Shown: positions 23,150-35,800 of the stretch, one piece after another
Layout of the letters: every line of letters starts with the position of its first letter
Position numbering within the stretch: the stretch's first letter is position 1
Assembly: GCA_943736015.1 (NCBI GenBank)
Contig: OX031063.1
Coordinates: 33,448,172 to 33,512,171 of the forward strand
Length of the DNA: 64,000 bases
DNA from: Tridacna crocea
Taxonomy: Eukaryota; Mollusca; Bivalvia; Cardiida; Cardiidae
Direction: 5' to 3'
Position numbers and translations under genes: made by a program
Notes under the pieces: generated by a model
Databases searched by the model: none
The model's input: the letters and a program-made list of their open reading frames with translations, nothing else
Told to the model about the DNA's origin: nothing

Positions 23150-24250
23150 GAAGAAGTAAAGGAAATGTTAGTTTCTTATCCCCCACCAAAAAGGTTGCGG
23201 CAGATATGGAAATAGTTATTGTCCATTCTTCCCACATTCTGTCACTTATTCCTTCCACTTTTCTGTCACACTGTCTTGTCTGGGGCATAAGTAAATAATT
23301 TTTACAGATGTAAACATGATACTTTACATGTGCATAGATCTCATCTAGGACAAGCACAGTATACAGGAACAGTAACTCATGATTGAATGTTTTAGTATTT
23401 GCCCTTCGTTATTTTTCATACTGAAATTTTTTCCTAGAGCATAACTTTAAAAGTAAATGAGGTTTACACATGAAACTTAAAATGTTGATAGACATTTGTG
23501 TGAAGTTCATCTTGGATTAGTCTGCTAAGGCTTATCCTATACTGCATTTTACAACTACATTAGATTTCGTGCTGCTGTAGACTTGCGCATAACAGAAAAT
23601 AATGTAAAGTTTTGTTTTAGATTAGCCAAAGCAGACTGCGCAGGTTAATCTGAGACGATACTTTACACTGATGTCTGAGTGTCCCTTATTGTGTGTTGCA
23701 GGCCATATTTTTAAGAGCAGTGTACAAGAACCCTAACTTTCAGCCCCATACTTTAGGAGTTATTTCCCTTTGATATTTTTAATACTGGTATTTATATTTT
23801 GTCTGGAGTATAACTCTAAAAGTATTAGAGCTGTAAATATGATACTTTATTGGTGTTTAGGTCACATTAAGAAGTGCAATGAAAATAACCATGAGTCTTT
23901 ATTGCATATTTAATTAGTTATTGACCCTTGTTATTTTTTTTCTTCCTTAAATTTCCAAAGTGCAATTTGAAAACTACATGAGATATAGAAATGAAACTTC
24001 ACAGGTTGATAGATGATATGGAGGAGAAGTACATTGTAAAAGAACCATAACTTTTAGTGCCATAATTTAGGAGTTATTGCCCTTTGTTAATTTTGATTTT
24101 TAAATTTTGTATTGAAAATCATAAAAGCTATTAATGTGAGACTTCAGAGATAGGCAGATTTTATTGAAAAGAAGTTTAGTACCATGGTTTTTTAATTTTA
24201 TGTCCCTTTGTTTATTTTTGAGTGTCAAGGTTTCTTTTGAGCATAACTTG
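23150..24250. repeat. Diverged Pearl-type tandem array, unit B
   Basis: Collinear with 10690-11770 and carries the same degenerate units and nested hairpin. The conserved minus-strand frame at its left edge (MPQTRQ...) in both units reflects shared repeat sequence, not a gene. Confidence 0.6.
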
Positions 24251-25264
24251 AATTGTATTTACTTAGCAGCTGAATAGTAGTCTCTGAGGGGGAATTCAAA
24301 AATGATTTTTCTACCATCCATAATTGTTTACTTATTTGTTTCTTTTTTGTTGTGTTTTTTTTAGATTTTTTTTTCTGTTTGGTTTCATATGTGTTTACAC
24401 TGAACAGCTATATATAAGAAGAGTGTACTTTGTCTATTTTCATATTTAGCTGTATTTAGCATTGCCAGAGAATAATTATGAAATATAGATGTTCTAGATT
24501 TTCTTTATTAGCATTTATATTTTTTGAATGGTTTAAAGATATTGAGGTTTGAAAGGGGGTAAGTACTTTTAATATACAATTGCAATTGCTTCGTCACTGC
24601 AAGAAGTCTATTGAAGAAGGAACATGTTTTATAATTGCACGGCTGATAAATGATAAGTTACAGCATTTAGCTTTGTTCATTAATACTCTAAGGAAACAAT
24701 AATTTAAAGCAACTTCAAAAGTTTCTGATTGTAAATTCCTTATCATTGATTTTCTTATTTTTCTTACTAATCAATGACACCTAGAAAAAAAGGAGAAATA
24801 AGTGAATGTAAAAAATAATAATAAATAATCGTTTTTGTCTTTTTGTTGAAGATATGTTGCTGTTGTTGTTGTTGTAAAAAAAGGTTATCAATAAACCATA
24901 ACAAAACAATCTTCTATTTAAATCTTTTGAAAAGATTGTGGGAAAAGGGGAAAATATTGGCAGCCAGTATATCCAAAAATGTTTTCTATGTCGTTCAAAG
25001 ACAAACTCCTCATTTGAGTCACATTTAATTTGTAAACTGCAATGTCTTCAGTATGGACAAGTAATAGATATTGTTACCTGGTAAATAGGTAAATGTATGA
25101 AATAGCTTTTGCTCGGTCTGTGAATAGGACAGAAAAAATGATAAAATTGCTCAGCGTCGCTGAGTCCCGTGTATGAACGGTGTATTTAAACATTGTACGG
25201 CTTCTACGAGCTTGTAGGTATTCAGTTCCTGCCACTGTAAGTTGTCAAGTAGCCAGATGTATCA

Positions 25265-25852
25265 TTGGAGAGGTCATCAGACCTCTCCAACAGTGTTGAG
25301 TTTAAAAGGCAGACTGCCTCAGAAATTGCTGTCTAAATCCAATCTTTGTAGGGGAATTGTTCCTATACACAGTCTGTTTCGTCATGATTTTATAAAGAAA
25401 TCGAAGTCTAAAAACTGAAATAGGAAATAGACTTGGTTTGTTTCTATATCGCGAATTTCAACAAAATTGTAAGGATTTATTTGCATTTTCCCTTTCCAAC
25501 AATTTTAATTTTGTATTACAATCTTAAATCTAAACAAAAAGAAGAAAAAGAAAAAAGAATTTCGTTAAAAATAGAAACGAACACAGCGGAAAAAAATCAC
25601 GTGACCTTAAAACGCGGGAAGAAGGTCATATGACTTACATAAATTACAAGGACGGATGTATACGGAATCCTGTTTTTGCCATCCACTTTGATGAATGTGT
25701 ATTTACAACTGAACAGATTTCAACTACCCATTTATTGTCTTGCTTGTTTCTTTACATGTACCTAGATATATTTAACCTAAAAGCATAAAAAGTATTAGAA
25801 AAAAAATGATGTCGACCTCTCCTGGCTTCTTTTTTAAAGAAGCCACTTGTTT
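25265..25852 (+). mobile_element. 588-bp Helentron-like element in unit B, absent from unit A
   Basis: The left end is the hairpin GGAGAGGTC-atca-GACCTCTCC. The right end has gacctctcc, then the stem-loop GGCTTCTTT/AAAGAAGCC and acttgtt. Unit A at about 15509 has the uninterrupted flanks (gtatcat...ctactcatttgaccc). An inverted full copy lies at 52732-53305. Confidence 0.8.
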
Positions 25853-25892
25853 TATACTCATTTGACCCTATTTAGATAAACTCGTCCTTTTT

Positions 25893-26172
25893 TGACAGCG
25901 CCTAGCCCCAGTAGTCCCGTCGCTAGCGTGCACGGCTTGAGAACAGGAGGTCGTGGGCGATCCCTGTCTCGGCCAATCGGCTCCTTCAATGATTGATGAT
26001 AGTCACTGCATTAGGATTCATTCATCTCTCTCCATTGTCCATTGGCTTGGAAAGAAATTCGTGCAGTGTACTGGAGAAAGAGACTCCAGGAACGCATGGA
26101 TATTTGCGCTGGATGCGATGTAACTGAAATAATGTTGAAAGTGGCGTTAAAAGCTATACAATCAATCACTCT
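25893..26172 (+). mobile_element. tRNA-derived SINE, unit B
   Basis: It is orthologous to 16497-16765 with the same head (cccgtcgctagcgtgcacgg) and the caatcaatc-type tail. Confidence 0.75.
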
Positions 26173-26309
26173 ATTTTGGACGGTCTAAAATGTTTGAAAA
26201 AATGTAACGACTTTTTGAACATGGCTTAATCTTTTACCTCATCTCTAATTGACCCTAAATAACAGCAGGGACGAAGTTGTTTCTTATGTGTATATGACAC
26301 CTTTTGTTG

Positions 26310-26395
26310 GCATAGAAAACATTGTGGCAAAAGGTGAAATTGCTCTTCACGAGCAATTTCACCTTTTGCCACAATGTTTTCCTGAGGCTCCTGCA
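26310..26395. mobile_element. Near-perfect hairpin MITE
   Basis: gaaaacattgtggcaaaagg-tgaaattgctc is mirrored by gagcaatttca-ccttttgccacaatgttttc around a tiny loop. Confidence 0.75.
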
Positions 26396-26490
26396 AGCAA
26401 TGCGTAGAAATGAGTATCTGTGGAGTAAAAGGTTAACTCTTTACAAAACAAACATGTTTAGATTCATCAATACTGAAAGAAATGATTTAA

Positions 26491-27031
26491 AGGTGGCCCT
26501 TCAGGTCTTGGGACGAAAATTGTACAAAAATGCAAAAAAATCATCCTTACACTCCCAAAGCCTTTTAATTTTCATTCATAAAACCCCAGTAGTCGAACAC
26601 CATCCAACAACACGAGAAATTAGAGATTTACTACAGCCCAGGTCGACACCGAGGGGAGACACGTTCTATTTTTAGATTATCAATTCGCTCATTTACAAAC
26701 AGGTATACACAGACGAAGTTTCAAACATAGCGTTTGAAGAAGACTTTATGGAAAATAATTATTACATGTTTGTTATGTAATGGAAATAAAGCGTTATGAG
26801 TCACGTGCCAGTCACTAGGCATTCCCGAAATGCTTTATTGATTTTTGGCGCGAAATCTAAAAATATCTTAAGTGGCTACGTAGCCTTTTAAGGGAATACC
26901 ATCAAAAAAATTTTTTTTTGTAATTTCATGAATCTTAATTATTGATGATTTGTATTATTTTTTCATATGAATTTCAGTGATATATATATTTTTTTAATTT
27001 GGTGAGATGAAAAAATTCTAAATACCCACCT
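26491..27031. mobile_element. TTAA-flanked MITE (541 bp), empty site in unit A
   Basis: The termini aggtgg / ccacct are flanked by TTAA at 26487-26490 and 27032-27035. Unit A has a single TTAA at 17081-17084 with matching flanks on both sides, so insertion with a 4-bp TTAA duplication is directly visible. TTAA targets are typical of piggyBac-type transposases; that link is inference. Confidence 0.88.
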
Positions 27032-27967
27032 TTAAACCTTGATCAAATGATAATAGTTGTCCTAGAACAGGAAGAATATACCTTTAGGAAAAAGAGAAAA
27101 TGCTGGTTCTCCTTTTCTTTAATTGTTTTGATAGACCGACTTCTGAGTCCTGAAAACTCGGGATTATTTTGTAAAGGTTTGAAGTCTAACAACGGACGAT
27201 ATAGATCTAACGATTGAATGGCACGTATAATGCAGTCTGATCTTAATCTGAATCGGCCACAATAAGAACGGTGCTTATGCCATCTTTTCCTTGGAAATGG
27301 CTAATAATTGTTTTTTCTTCAGTTACCTGTCCTATCTTTGCATGCACTAAGAAGCGTTCCGTGATCAGAAGCATGACACACTATATATAGTCAAGGGAGT
27401 TATAGATTTAAATTATAAACGCTCTGTAAAATTGTTTAATTGATCAAAACGAAGTGGGGGTAGAAAAAAATGATGAAAAAGAGATGAGGTCTTCTTGAAA
27501 GCTTCATGAGTGGACCACTAAACCGAATTTGAAAACAAGCATTAACTTTTTTTGCGAGTCTCAGTCCATTGAATGCGATTTTACGGACGGCATAGATTAA
27601 GATCTATACCATCTGTTGTTTTTAAAGAATATGAAAAAAGCTTTTGAATTCTAAATGAAATGTATTTTCATTATCAAAAGGAAGGAAATGAATAATATAA
27701 ATCGGGGGAGTTAATGACGAAAGTTGAAAGTATAGTGTAGTGCTTCGCTTTCAACATTGTTTCATGGCGACAGATCCCATATTTATTTTTATTATACTCG
27801 TACTGCAAAGAAAATTCTCGCGATCTAATTGGATAATATGTCTTTTGTACTATTGAATGAAGTACCCTTTCAGTATTCGAAAAAAAAAAAAAAAAAAGCT
27901 GAGGATATTTTCTCTTTAGGGACATATTTCAATGCTTCTCAAGGATTCTACATGGCAGTCTGTATGC

Positions 27968-28232
27968 TTGTATTTGAGTTTAACGCTGTTTCAATAGCTT
28001 AGATCAATTATCACGGCGGTCTGTGCTCCTACGCATGCGTTTTTCCTGGCTTTATCACACCGGTGTTGACACAACTTTCTGTCCATCACTGACTGCTTTT
28101 TACACACCAATAAGAGATGAAAGACGAAAGATTGCCTGAGATAGTTTGCCTCAACCCGGTATCGAGCTTGCAACCACCTGGTCACGATTAGATATGCTAA
28201 CCACTGTGCTACTCGATCAGGCCCTCTACGTA
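27968..28232 (-). mobile_element. tRNA-derived SINE, unit B copy
   Basis: Orthologous to 19560-19805; sits just inside the right boundary of the duplication. Confidence 0.75.
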
Positions 28233-28290
28233 ATAGACGGCTGGGAAAGCCATATTGTGATAAATCACGCAACCAAATACTGTGCGTAAC

Positions 28291-29051
28291 AATCAATACG
28301 TTTTAATCTTTACCAAACAATCCCCGAGTTTTTTACGACTTCAAGAAAAAAGGCTTTTGTAAACACCCTTGGTGATCAGCACCTTCTTCTTTTCCCATCA
28401 AGTTTTCTACCCTTTCAACGAATATTATTTTAGTCATTCTTTACAATTGGTTTCAATTCATCATTGTCTTAAACATTTCGTTTGGTTATGAATGAAAACG
28501 TAGTTTTTAGAGGATATTTTGATAACTTTATATTTAAAAAATATCCATTTAGCCCCGGCTGACAGCTATATCACAAATCAATGGTATCACCCCGCCAGTC
28601 CTCAATATCAACATAATAAACTATTCAAAATTTGCTAGGGATCACCCTAAAAGATTCACTCTAAATAGTTATATGTGGCGTATATCATGTATGGTTTATC
28701 AATATGTTACATTGATACACTAATAAAAAAAATGACTAGTGGAAATAGATCTTTAAGCCAACTGTTAAAGACACCGAGAAAAAAGCATTTGGAAAACATT
28801 GTTGGAAAAGGAGAAAATGCTGGATAACAGCCTTTTCTCCTTTTCCAACGGTGTTTTCTACCCTATGACAGACAGCATAGTGCACGTTGGATATAGTTTT
28901 TGATCAGCAAATGCTTTCAACTTGGACAAATCTAGCATTTTACAGCATGGTAAAGAGTTTATGCAAAACTGTTGTAAGATATAAACCCATACAAAAATAT
29001 GTAAGTGATCCCTAGCAAAGTTTGAGCAGTATAGATTGCTCTTGTTAATTA
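28291..29051. other. 3' flank of the minus-strand receptor gene
   Basis: It holds a decayed MITE (28297-28400) and a clear hairpin MITE (about 28765-28950; attgttggaaaaggagaaaa / cttttctccttttccaacgg), which may lie in the 3' UTR. No canonical reverse-strand AATAAA was found close to the stop. Confidence 0.5.
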
Positions 29052-29825
29052 TTACGAGGCAGTAGAGCATATTGCGAAGCAAACAATTGTCGAGATAAGA
29101 AATACCAACCCAAAAACGAGGAAAAACAGTACGTCGAGATCTCTGACGGTTTCTCTCCAGGTTGGTTTAGGTTGTGTCTGACGTTTTTTGTCTCTGTCCG
29201 GATCTAAATTTCCGTCAGGACTGTCCCGTTTTCGGTAAAGAGACTTTTCCGTTACGGACAATCGTTTGATAAAGGAAACGTTTTGCTGTTTGTTCTGAAC
29301 TGTATCCTGGTTGAAGACCTTAGTCTGTCTTCCCTTCCTTTTACAACACAGACAATTTGTAAATCTTGCCACCATTAACATACAAGACGGAATAGGTTCG
29401 TCCTCTTCATTGTTGCTCCAGCGGATCGTGATTAAGGCAACGAGGGTTATGACTGTACTTTGTATGGTCTGAATGATTACATAAACAGAGAAAATAGCAA
29501 CGGTCTCCGAGTTTGCAGGCAATGTTTCTGATACAATACTCAAGAAGACTGCGAGAGCTAGAAAGAGAGTCACTGAAAACCCAGCTCTTTCACCGCTCTC
29601 ACATGGCAGCACAAATACAAACAAGTTTAACACGGCAAGCAGAATTATAGGCAAAATTATGGACAAGAGGTAGAATAAAGGTTTGCGTTTTGCCTTGATT
29701 TCGAACTTGATTCCGGATTCGCCGTTTTCATCCTGCACTGACCAGCTTGTGTCTAAAATTTTCCACATTGAACTAGATTGGTATTCGTCCAAATAAATCC
29801 CTCCGACTCCACCCACCATTATTAC
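29052..29825 (-). CDS. nAChR-like (-) exon 5: loop C to M4
   Basis: The acceptor tttgtag is followed by GTA ATA ATG; 257 codons end at TAA (29054-29052). It holds a loop C region without adjacent cysteines, then M1 (LLSIILPIILLAVLNLFVFV), the PCESGER linker, M2 (FSVTLFLALAVFLSIVSETL), M3 (FSVYVIIQTIQSTVITLVAL), a basic intracellular loop of about 95 residues, M4 (FFLVFGLVFLISTIVCFAIC) and a four-residue tail. It is 774 nt, the same as plus-strand exon 61152-61925. Confidence 0.93.
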   Translation of the reverse strand, partial: VIMVGGVGGIYLDEYQSSSMWKILDTSWSVQDENGESGIKFEIKAKRKPLFYLLSIILPIILLAVLNLFVFVLPCESGERAGFSVTLFLALAVFLSIVSETLPANSETVAIFSVYVIIQTIQSTVITLVALITIRWSNNEEDEPIPSCMLMVARFTNCLCCKRKGRQTKVFNQDTVQNKQQNVSFIKRLSVTEKSLYRKRDSPDGNLDPDRDKKRQTQPKPTWRETVRDLDVLFFLVFGLVFLISTIVCFAICSTAS

Positions 29826-32800
29826 CTACAAAACACCAGAAATAGCAAGCAAACTCTTTACAAGACGATGCAATTTATTTTGCAATGGAGAGGGCTAAGG
29901 AAAAATGTTGGAAAATGAGGAAATCTGCTGTTATCCAGCATTTTCTTCGTGTATCGCTGTTTTCAGACTTTCAATTTAACATTCCATAATTTGAGCTACT
30001 TTCAACTTGTCGCTTAAAAATGTCATGTGATAAATTATCTGGCCAGATAAACAGTTACAAAACACATATCTTGTTTTAAACAAGGTTTCAATAAGGATTG
30101 TTACTGTTCAGTTATAATAGTCGAGAAGCAATCTCATCATTGGAAAAGATAAGTCGAGAGTTTTTACTAGAATTTAAATGTCTCGGTGACTCTTCTTTAG
30201 CACAATCTCGAAATTTATCCATTACCCAAGTTAACACCATGTAAGTATACGTATATACTACCAAATATATCCTACTTTCAGTGCTATCCCGTCAGAAGAT
30301 ATTGTGAAATATCGGCAGTGCAGATCTAAGATCAATTTTAACTTTTCTATCCTGTCTGAAAAATAAAGTTGTCACCAAGCGGCGTCTGATAGGTTAACAT
30401 GGGGGATATGACCAAAAAATAACACGTTTTTACACATTACCTCTTGTTTTGTGTAACTCCAAGCAAAAAAGTGAAGAGAACAAGTCTGGACATCGAAAGG
30501 AAAGTAAGTAATATCCATTGTACACGTTGACAGGAAAACCTGTAAATATATTTCATGCTACGTTTTTTAGGTCTGAAAATGCGCAATGATAACAAAAGCG
30601 TTTGTTGTTGTTGTTGCTGTTGTTTTGTTCTTTTAAAAGAAAAATACAAAATTTGCTGAAAAAGTGAAAAATCTAAATGTTGCTATTTCAAACTAATGTT
30701 GGGGGAAAAGTATCTTCTTATCGGATAGTGTAGATCCAAGATTGGACTTAACTTTCTGCACCGTCTGATCTTGATCTACATTGTCTGTCAAAAGTCCTTA
30801 AGTCTCCCATTTTTTCCCAGGGCTATACTTTGGGTAAAAATAACTCAGTGCAGATCCAAGATCAGACTGCTCAATCTGAGTAAGGTCCTTAAGTCGCACT
30901 TTGCAACCCATAAGGGTAACTAAGTACAGTACGATGAAGCTATGAAGATGTTTGTTGCAAAGTTTTATAACCACCTAAAACACTAATCAATACCATGCTA
31001 ATGCCAGTAACTATATGTCGTTAACGTATTCCATTACTTGTAACCCAGAGGCTTCGGCCAAGACTCGCATTTCGTTAAAAAAGAAAAAAAAAAACTATTA
31101 GCCTTGTCGATCAAGTTGCGTCTTTTATGGTAGAAAAGGAGCCGGTGGTTTAGAAAGAATGTATGAAACAATTGTAAAGGCAAGTCCAGGTGAGTATGGG
31201 TGTGTGCAGTGGTAACAGTGATAGTTGAAATAAAGTTTGCTGTAGCGTTGTTAACTCTTTACCAGACAAGAAAATTTTAGACTGGTCCAAATTGAAAGCA
31301 TTTGCAGACGACAAAAAAAGGTGACTCAAAAATAGAAATTTGTTCTGGTAAGGGTAGAAAACACTGTGGGAAAAGGAGAAAATGCTGGTTACCAGCATTT
31401 TCTCCTTTTCCCACAGTGTTTTCAAAAGGCTTTCTTTCTCAGGGGCGTCAAAAGTAGGGATTGTGTGGTAATGGGTTTACGAATACTCGACTTTTTCCTG
31501 TGGTCTGGACATTTGTCTACGGTGATTAAGTTTGCTATAAGTCGTAGATAAGAAGATCTTTGTGAAAAATTAATATTGATCATATCCCATCGATACAGAA
31601 TTTTCTCGGCCGTCTGAAGGATTGGTCTCAGTATGTGTTTAACCTGCTAAATAGGTGAAATTAAACTTTCAGGCCCCAGTAGAAATCCAATAGTATTTAT
31701 TTCAAAGTAACTTTTGAAGGAAAAATGTCTTCTAACCGGACAGTGTAGACTCAAAATCAGACTGTGTGTTCTACACTGTCTGCAAAAAAGTCCTCTAGTC
31801 GCCTTTAGCAATCTAATACTTAAACGTGTACTGGAGGCGATACGCATCATTTATACCGCGTTTCAACTTTAGACCATTGGAAGACAGCACGAGAATCTAA
31901 GATTTATTACCTCAAAAGGTCGCCATATTATTTTGCCGTCATAGTCGATTTGTAAGTTCAATGTCGGAACACCCAGTTCTTTGTATTGGAGTATCGAATT
32001 TCCGAGGGAGATGTCGGGTTTCCAAACATTGCTCTAAATGATATAAAAACATGTGGCACAATGAAAGTAATTTAACATAAAACAGAAATACAAGTTTGTA
32101 ACATCAAACAGAAATAAAGTTTGTGTGGCTAAGATAATAAGAGAAGCAGACTATATCAGAAGGTTTGATACTTTTCTAAAACTCACATGTTTTTCAGGCG
32201 GCTTCGTTTCGGCCGTTTTGGAAGATCACATCTTATTTCGACCTTGGATTGTTTCATAATTCAAAGTCGAAAGCACTGTAGATAAGAAAGAGGGGGGGGG
32301 GGGGGGGGGGGAAACCAATGATATTTTCTGTAATCTTTTTCCACACAATCCACACAATCCGGAGTCTAAGAACCCTAATAAGGAAGGCTTTTAAAACATT
32401 GTAAGAAAATGATAAAAAGCTGGTAACCAGCATTTTCTCCTTTTCCCACAAAGTTTTCTATTATGTCAGAGGCAAATCCCTTTATGTGAAACTGACCTAC
32501 AAATGCTTTCAATTTTGGCAAATCTGAATAATTATTATTTGCTGAAGACTGAGAGGTATATATATATAAACTAACCGTAGGGAAAAATAAACTTTACAGT
32601 TTTGACATTTTCTGAAGGAAGTCCAATGCTGCAAGGGTACCAAGAGAAATACGAATTATTTTATTTGAAAGCCATACTTTTTCTTGGTCTATATTTATGT
32701 GCAGAAAAAAGTTTTTTTTTGTTTGTTTATTTTTTTATTCCTTATTGCTAACAAAATTCGAGAATCTTTTCATTCCACGACCAATTCTAAGGTCCACACC

Positions 32801-35800
32801 TGTATTACAAGTTCTTTTTATTTAGGTGTCTTTTACTCGGACAAGTTTATAGGAGAAACTAAAGTGGCCGGTTAGAAGTTTTACTAAGAGTATTACCAAG
32901 TTGTTGGGGGTCCAAGATCTGATAACATAGTTGACAAAAATTTATACGACGCTCGCCAAGGCTTATACATTTAGATCTAAATATTTTGGACATTATTCAT
33001 TGCATTATTACTGCTAAATACCTGTGGCCAAAGGTAGTAGCCTAATCCACCATAATCACTTGGATTCCAAGTAAGAAACTCGTCTGTCCATACAACCTCG
33101 AGATATCCTGTTGTTTTCATTGTCTCTGAGACTTCATCCAACTCGTTCAGTGACAACAGAACGAAACTGACAAAGACTTCTGTTAAACAAAATAGCTTTG
33201 AATCAAAACTTTGTAATACCTTTAATTACGGAAAACATCCTTTTACCCTCTGACTATGAATTAATATACTCTAGATGGCTTGAATGTCAATTCGATTATT
33301 TATTCTTAAATCTGCCAAACTACTATTATGTAGATAGGATATACAATAACCTGTTTTCAGAATATTCTAGAAATGTTAGGAATGTTTTTTTTTTTATTTA
33401 TTGTGGTTATTTTTAGAAACAGATTGTTAGTAAACAAGCTGTTTACTAATCGATGATGTCATCTTTCTAGAAAAGACTGATCTAGAATTTTAGACTTGTG
33501 GTTTGTAGGAGTAAGTGAAAAGTGTTGGATTTAACTTCGGATATAGATCTGTAAATCAGAATTACTTATTTCGCTCATATCTATGAGTAAGTTACAACTA
33601 TTGTTAATTTAGGTTTTAGGAGTCAGAAAATTAATACTTTTTGTAGTCTAAACCTAATTCTTAATTTTGAGGGCCTAATTTTATTTCTTGTTCCAAGATT
33701 AAAAACTGTCAAAATTTCATTCATACTTAACTCTTATTGCACTCTTTTGTCTGGGTCCGTGAAGTTGGCTCAACCCTCAGTAATCGACATTCAGCTCAAC
33801 ACCAGCCTTAAAGAGCCAGAAAGACATTCCGGCTCAACGGCTAGCTCAACAGCAAAAATATATATACATGTCAAAATTAAAGTCCGTTGAGCAAGCTCAA
33901 CAGCAAAAATACTAGATCCATGTCCGTTGAGCCAGCTCGACATTCCAGCTCAACTTATACATATGTTTCAATCAATGTCCAGCTCAACCACCAGCTCAAC
34001 AGCAAAAATATATATATATGTCAAAATGAAAGTCTGGTGAGCCAGCTCGACATTCCAGCTCAACGGCCAGCTCAACAGTAAAAAATACCTATTCATATGT
34101 TTGAATCGACATTCCAGCCCAAGCACCAGCTCAACAGCAGAAATACAAGATTCAAAGTCCGTTGAGCCAGCTCGACATTACAGCTCAACCACCAGTCGGA
34201 CTTTGATTATGACATATATATGAGCGCGGATCTGGGAAAAGGTGCCTTAAGGCGTCGAGTTGTGACGTAGAGATATTGCGGTTCAAAGTTACGTCATCAA
34301 TTTTGTGATCGTCACATGTTTCTCTAAAAATAGTCGATAAGAGTGTACTCGAAAAATCTTGAATTTTGATGTAAAAAAATCTGTTTCCACTGAAAATTTA
34401 TTTACTATAAGAAGTTATCGTTTGTTTGAATGACCAATGTTATTAAATTTCTTTTTGATACGAGTTATTTGCATGTGAAGCCATAAATCTGAAGAGGAAA
34501 TTTATGTAAACCCACACCTTCCGAGAAATACATCGTAATGGAGGTAAGTTTACTCTTATCGATATAAAGCCTAAGTTGCATTTCTGATTTCAAAAATGTT
34601 TTCAAAACACAATGTTGCAAACCTAGCTTTGTTTCCATATCAGTTTATTTTTATTCTCAACCTTAAATGCAGCTTCGTAGGTCTATGGCCGCATCAACAA
34701 GTGATCACTACGAAATGCGAAAAAAAGGTAGTTTTTAGAAAACAAATCCCGCAAATGTTGATGTTAGGTAGTTTAAACCCTAATATATGGAAGATGTACC
34801 TGCTATTTATGTTTTTCTTGGGAGTCTAATATAACGTGGGCGATTTTAAGAACTGAATTATCAAAATAAACTACATGTACCTTAAACTTTACATCACCAG
34901 ATGAAGCGTGGGTAGCGCAGTCGGTTACGCTGCCTACTTAAAATCATTTTTTAACGTAATGAGATCGGACTGTAAGATCGAGGCGCATCCATTACCAGTT
35001 ACATTTTCTTCTTCTGATCTCCTTTTTTTTTCCATGTAAAAATGTTATTTACATTTTTCCCTCGAAAATATTTTGTTTGTGGTATTCTGATCCAACCCAT
35101 TATTTCAACCCTGATGTTTATTTCTTCCTTCAGGACATAGAGAGGTACTTTGGACGGACACCAATCAACACACCGTTTGGTTCCTAAGATGGCTCATTAT
35201 CGTGTGCTATTGACAGTTCCGATGGGGAAGATGACGAAGATCCTTACATCAAGATCAATGGACGGGTTCTACAGTTTATCCAAGAACTAGGTCAATATGA
35301 TTGTACTGAGGCTAATATTGAGACCTAAGTGACCAGGAGCCAAACAGCGGTAACCCAGTCGGTGGCGTACAGGACCTGAGGACAGGGAGTCGTGAGTTCG
35401 ACCAACGGCTTGGCCAATTTCTTTCTGTCTCAAATAATTTTGAAAACGGCGTTAAAAACATAACAATCAATCAATCAATGAGTGACCAAAAACACGGGAG
35501 AAATGGAGATTCAGAGAAAGGTGATCCGACTGCCAGTAACAACAGTCAAGAGATCTTAGATCAGGGTCACGATGGAGATTTTTTAATGAAGATGAGGAGT
35601 TTGAAGAGAAATGGTGTAAATGTAATTGAACTGTCCGTCAAAATTCACAAAGACAGGCATGATCGACCACATATAAAATATGCGCGAAATGGAGAAAAAT
35701 GAAAAAGACGTGTATGTAATGCGAACTTTGATGGATTTCAATATAGAAAAACAAACAAAAGGAGAGAAAAGGAAGAGAAATAGGAAGAAGTTTATGTTTT

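Larger units (their letters stand above)
19881..28290 (+). repeat. Segmental duplication, unit B (about 8.4 kb)
   Basis: This is a head-to-tail copy of unit A. It ends at 28289, where the shared sequence (a SINE, then gataaatcacgcaaccaaa) gives way to unique DNA. B lacks the equivalents of about 6230-8140 (replaced by a roughly 0.6-kb repeat at 20110-20730) and about 8507-9220 (including the MIEAP terminal exon). It has gained elements at 25265-25852 and 26491-27031. Point differences are frequent, so the duplication is not recent. Confidence 0.8.

Noticed and set aside
30437..30649. Minus-strand frame with a polyglutamine run
   Set aside because: It overlaps the true Cys-loop exon (30441-30539) in another register; the glutamines come from a ttg microsatellite in the intron.
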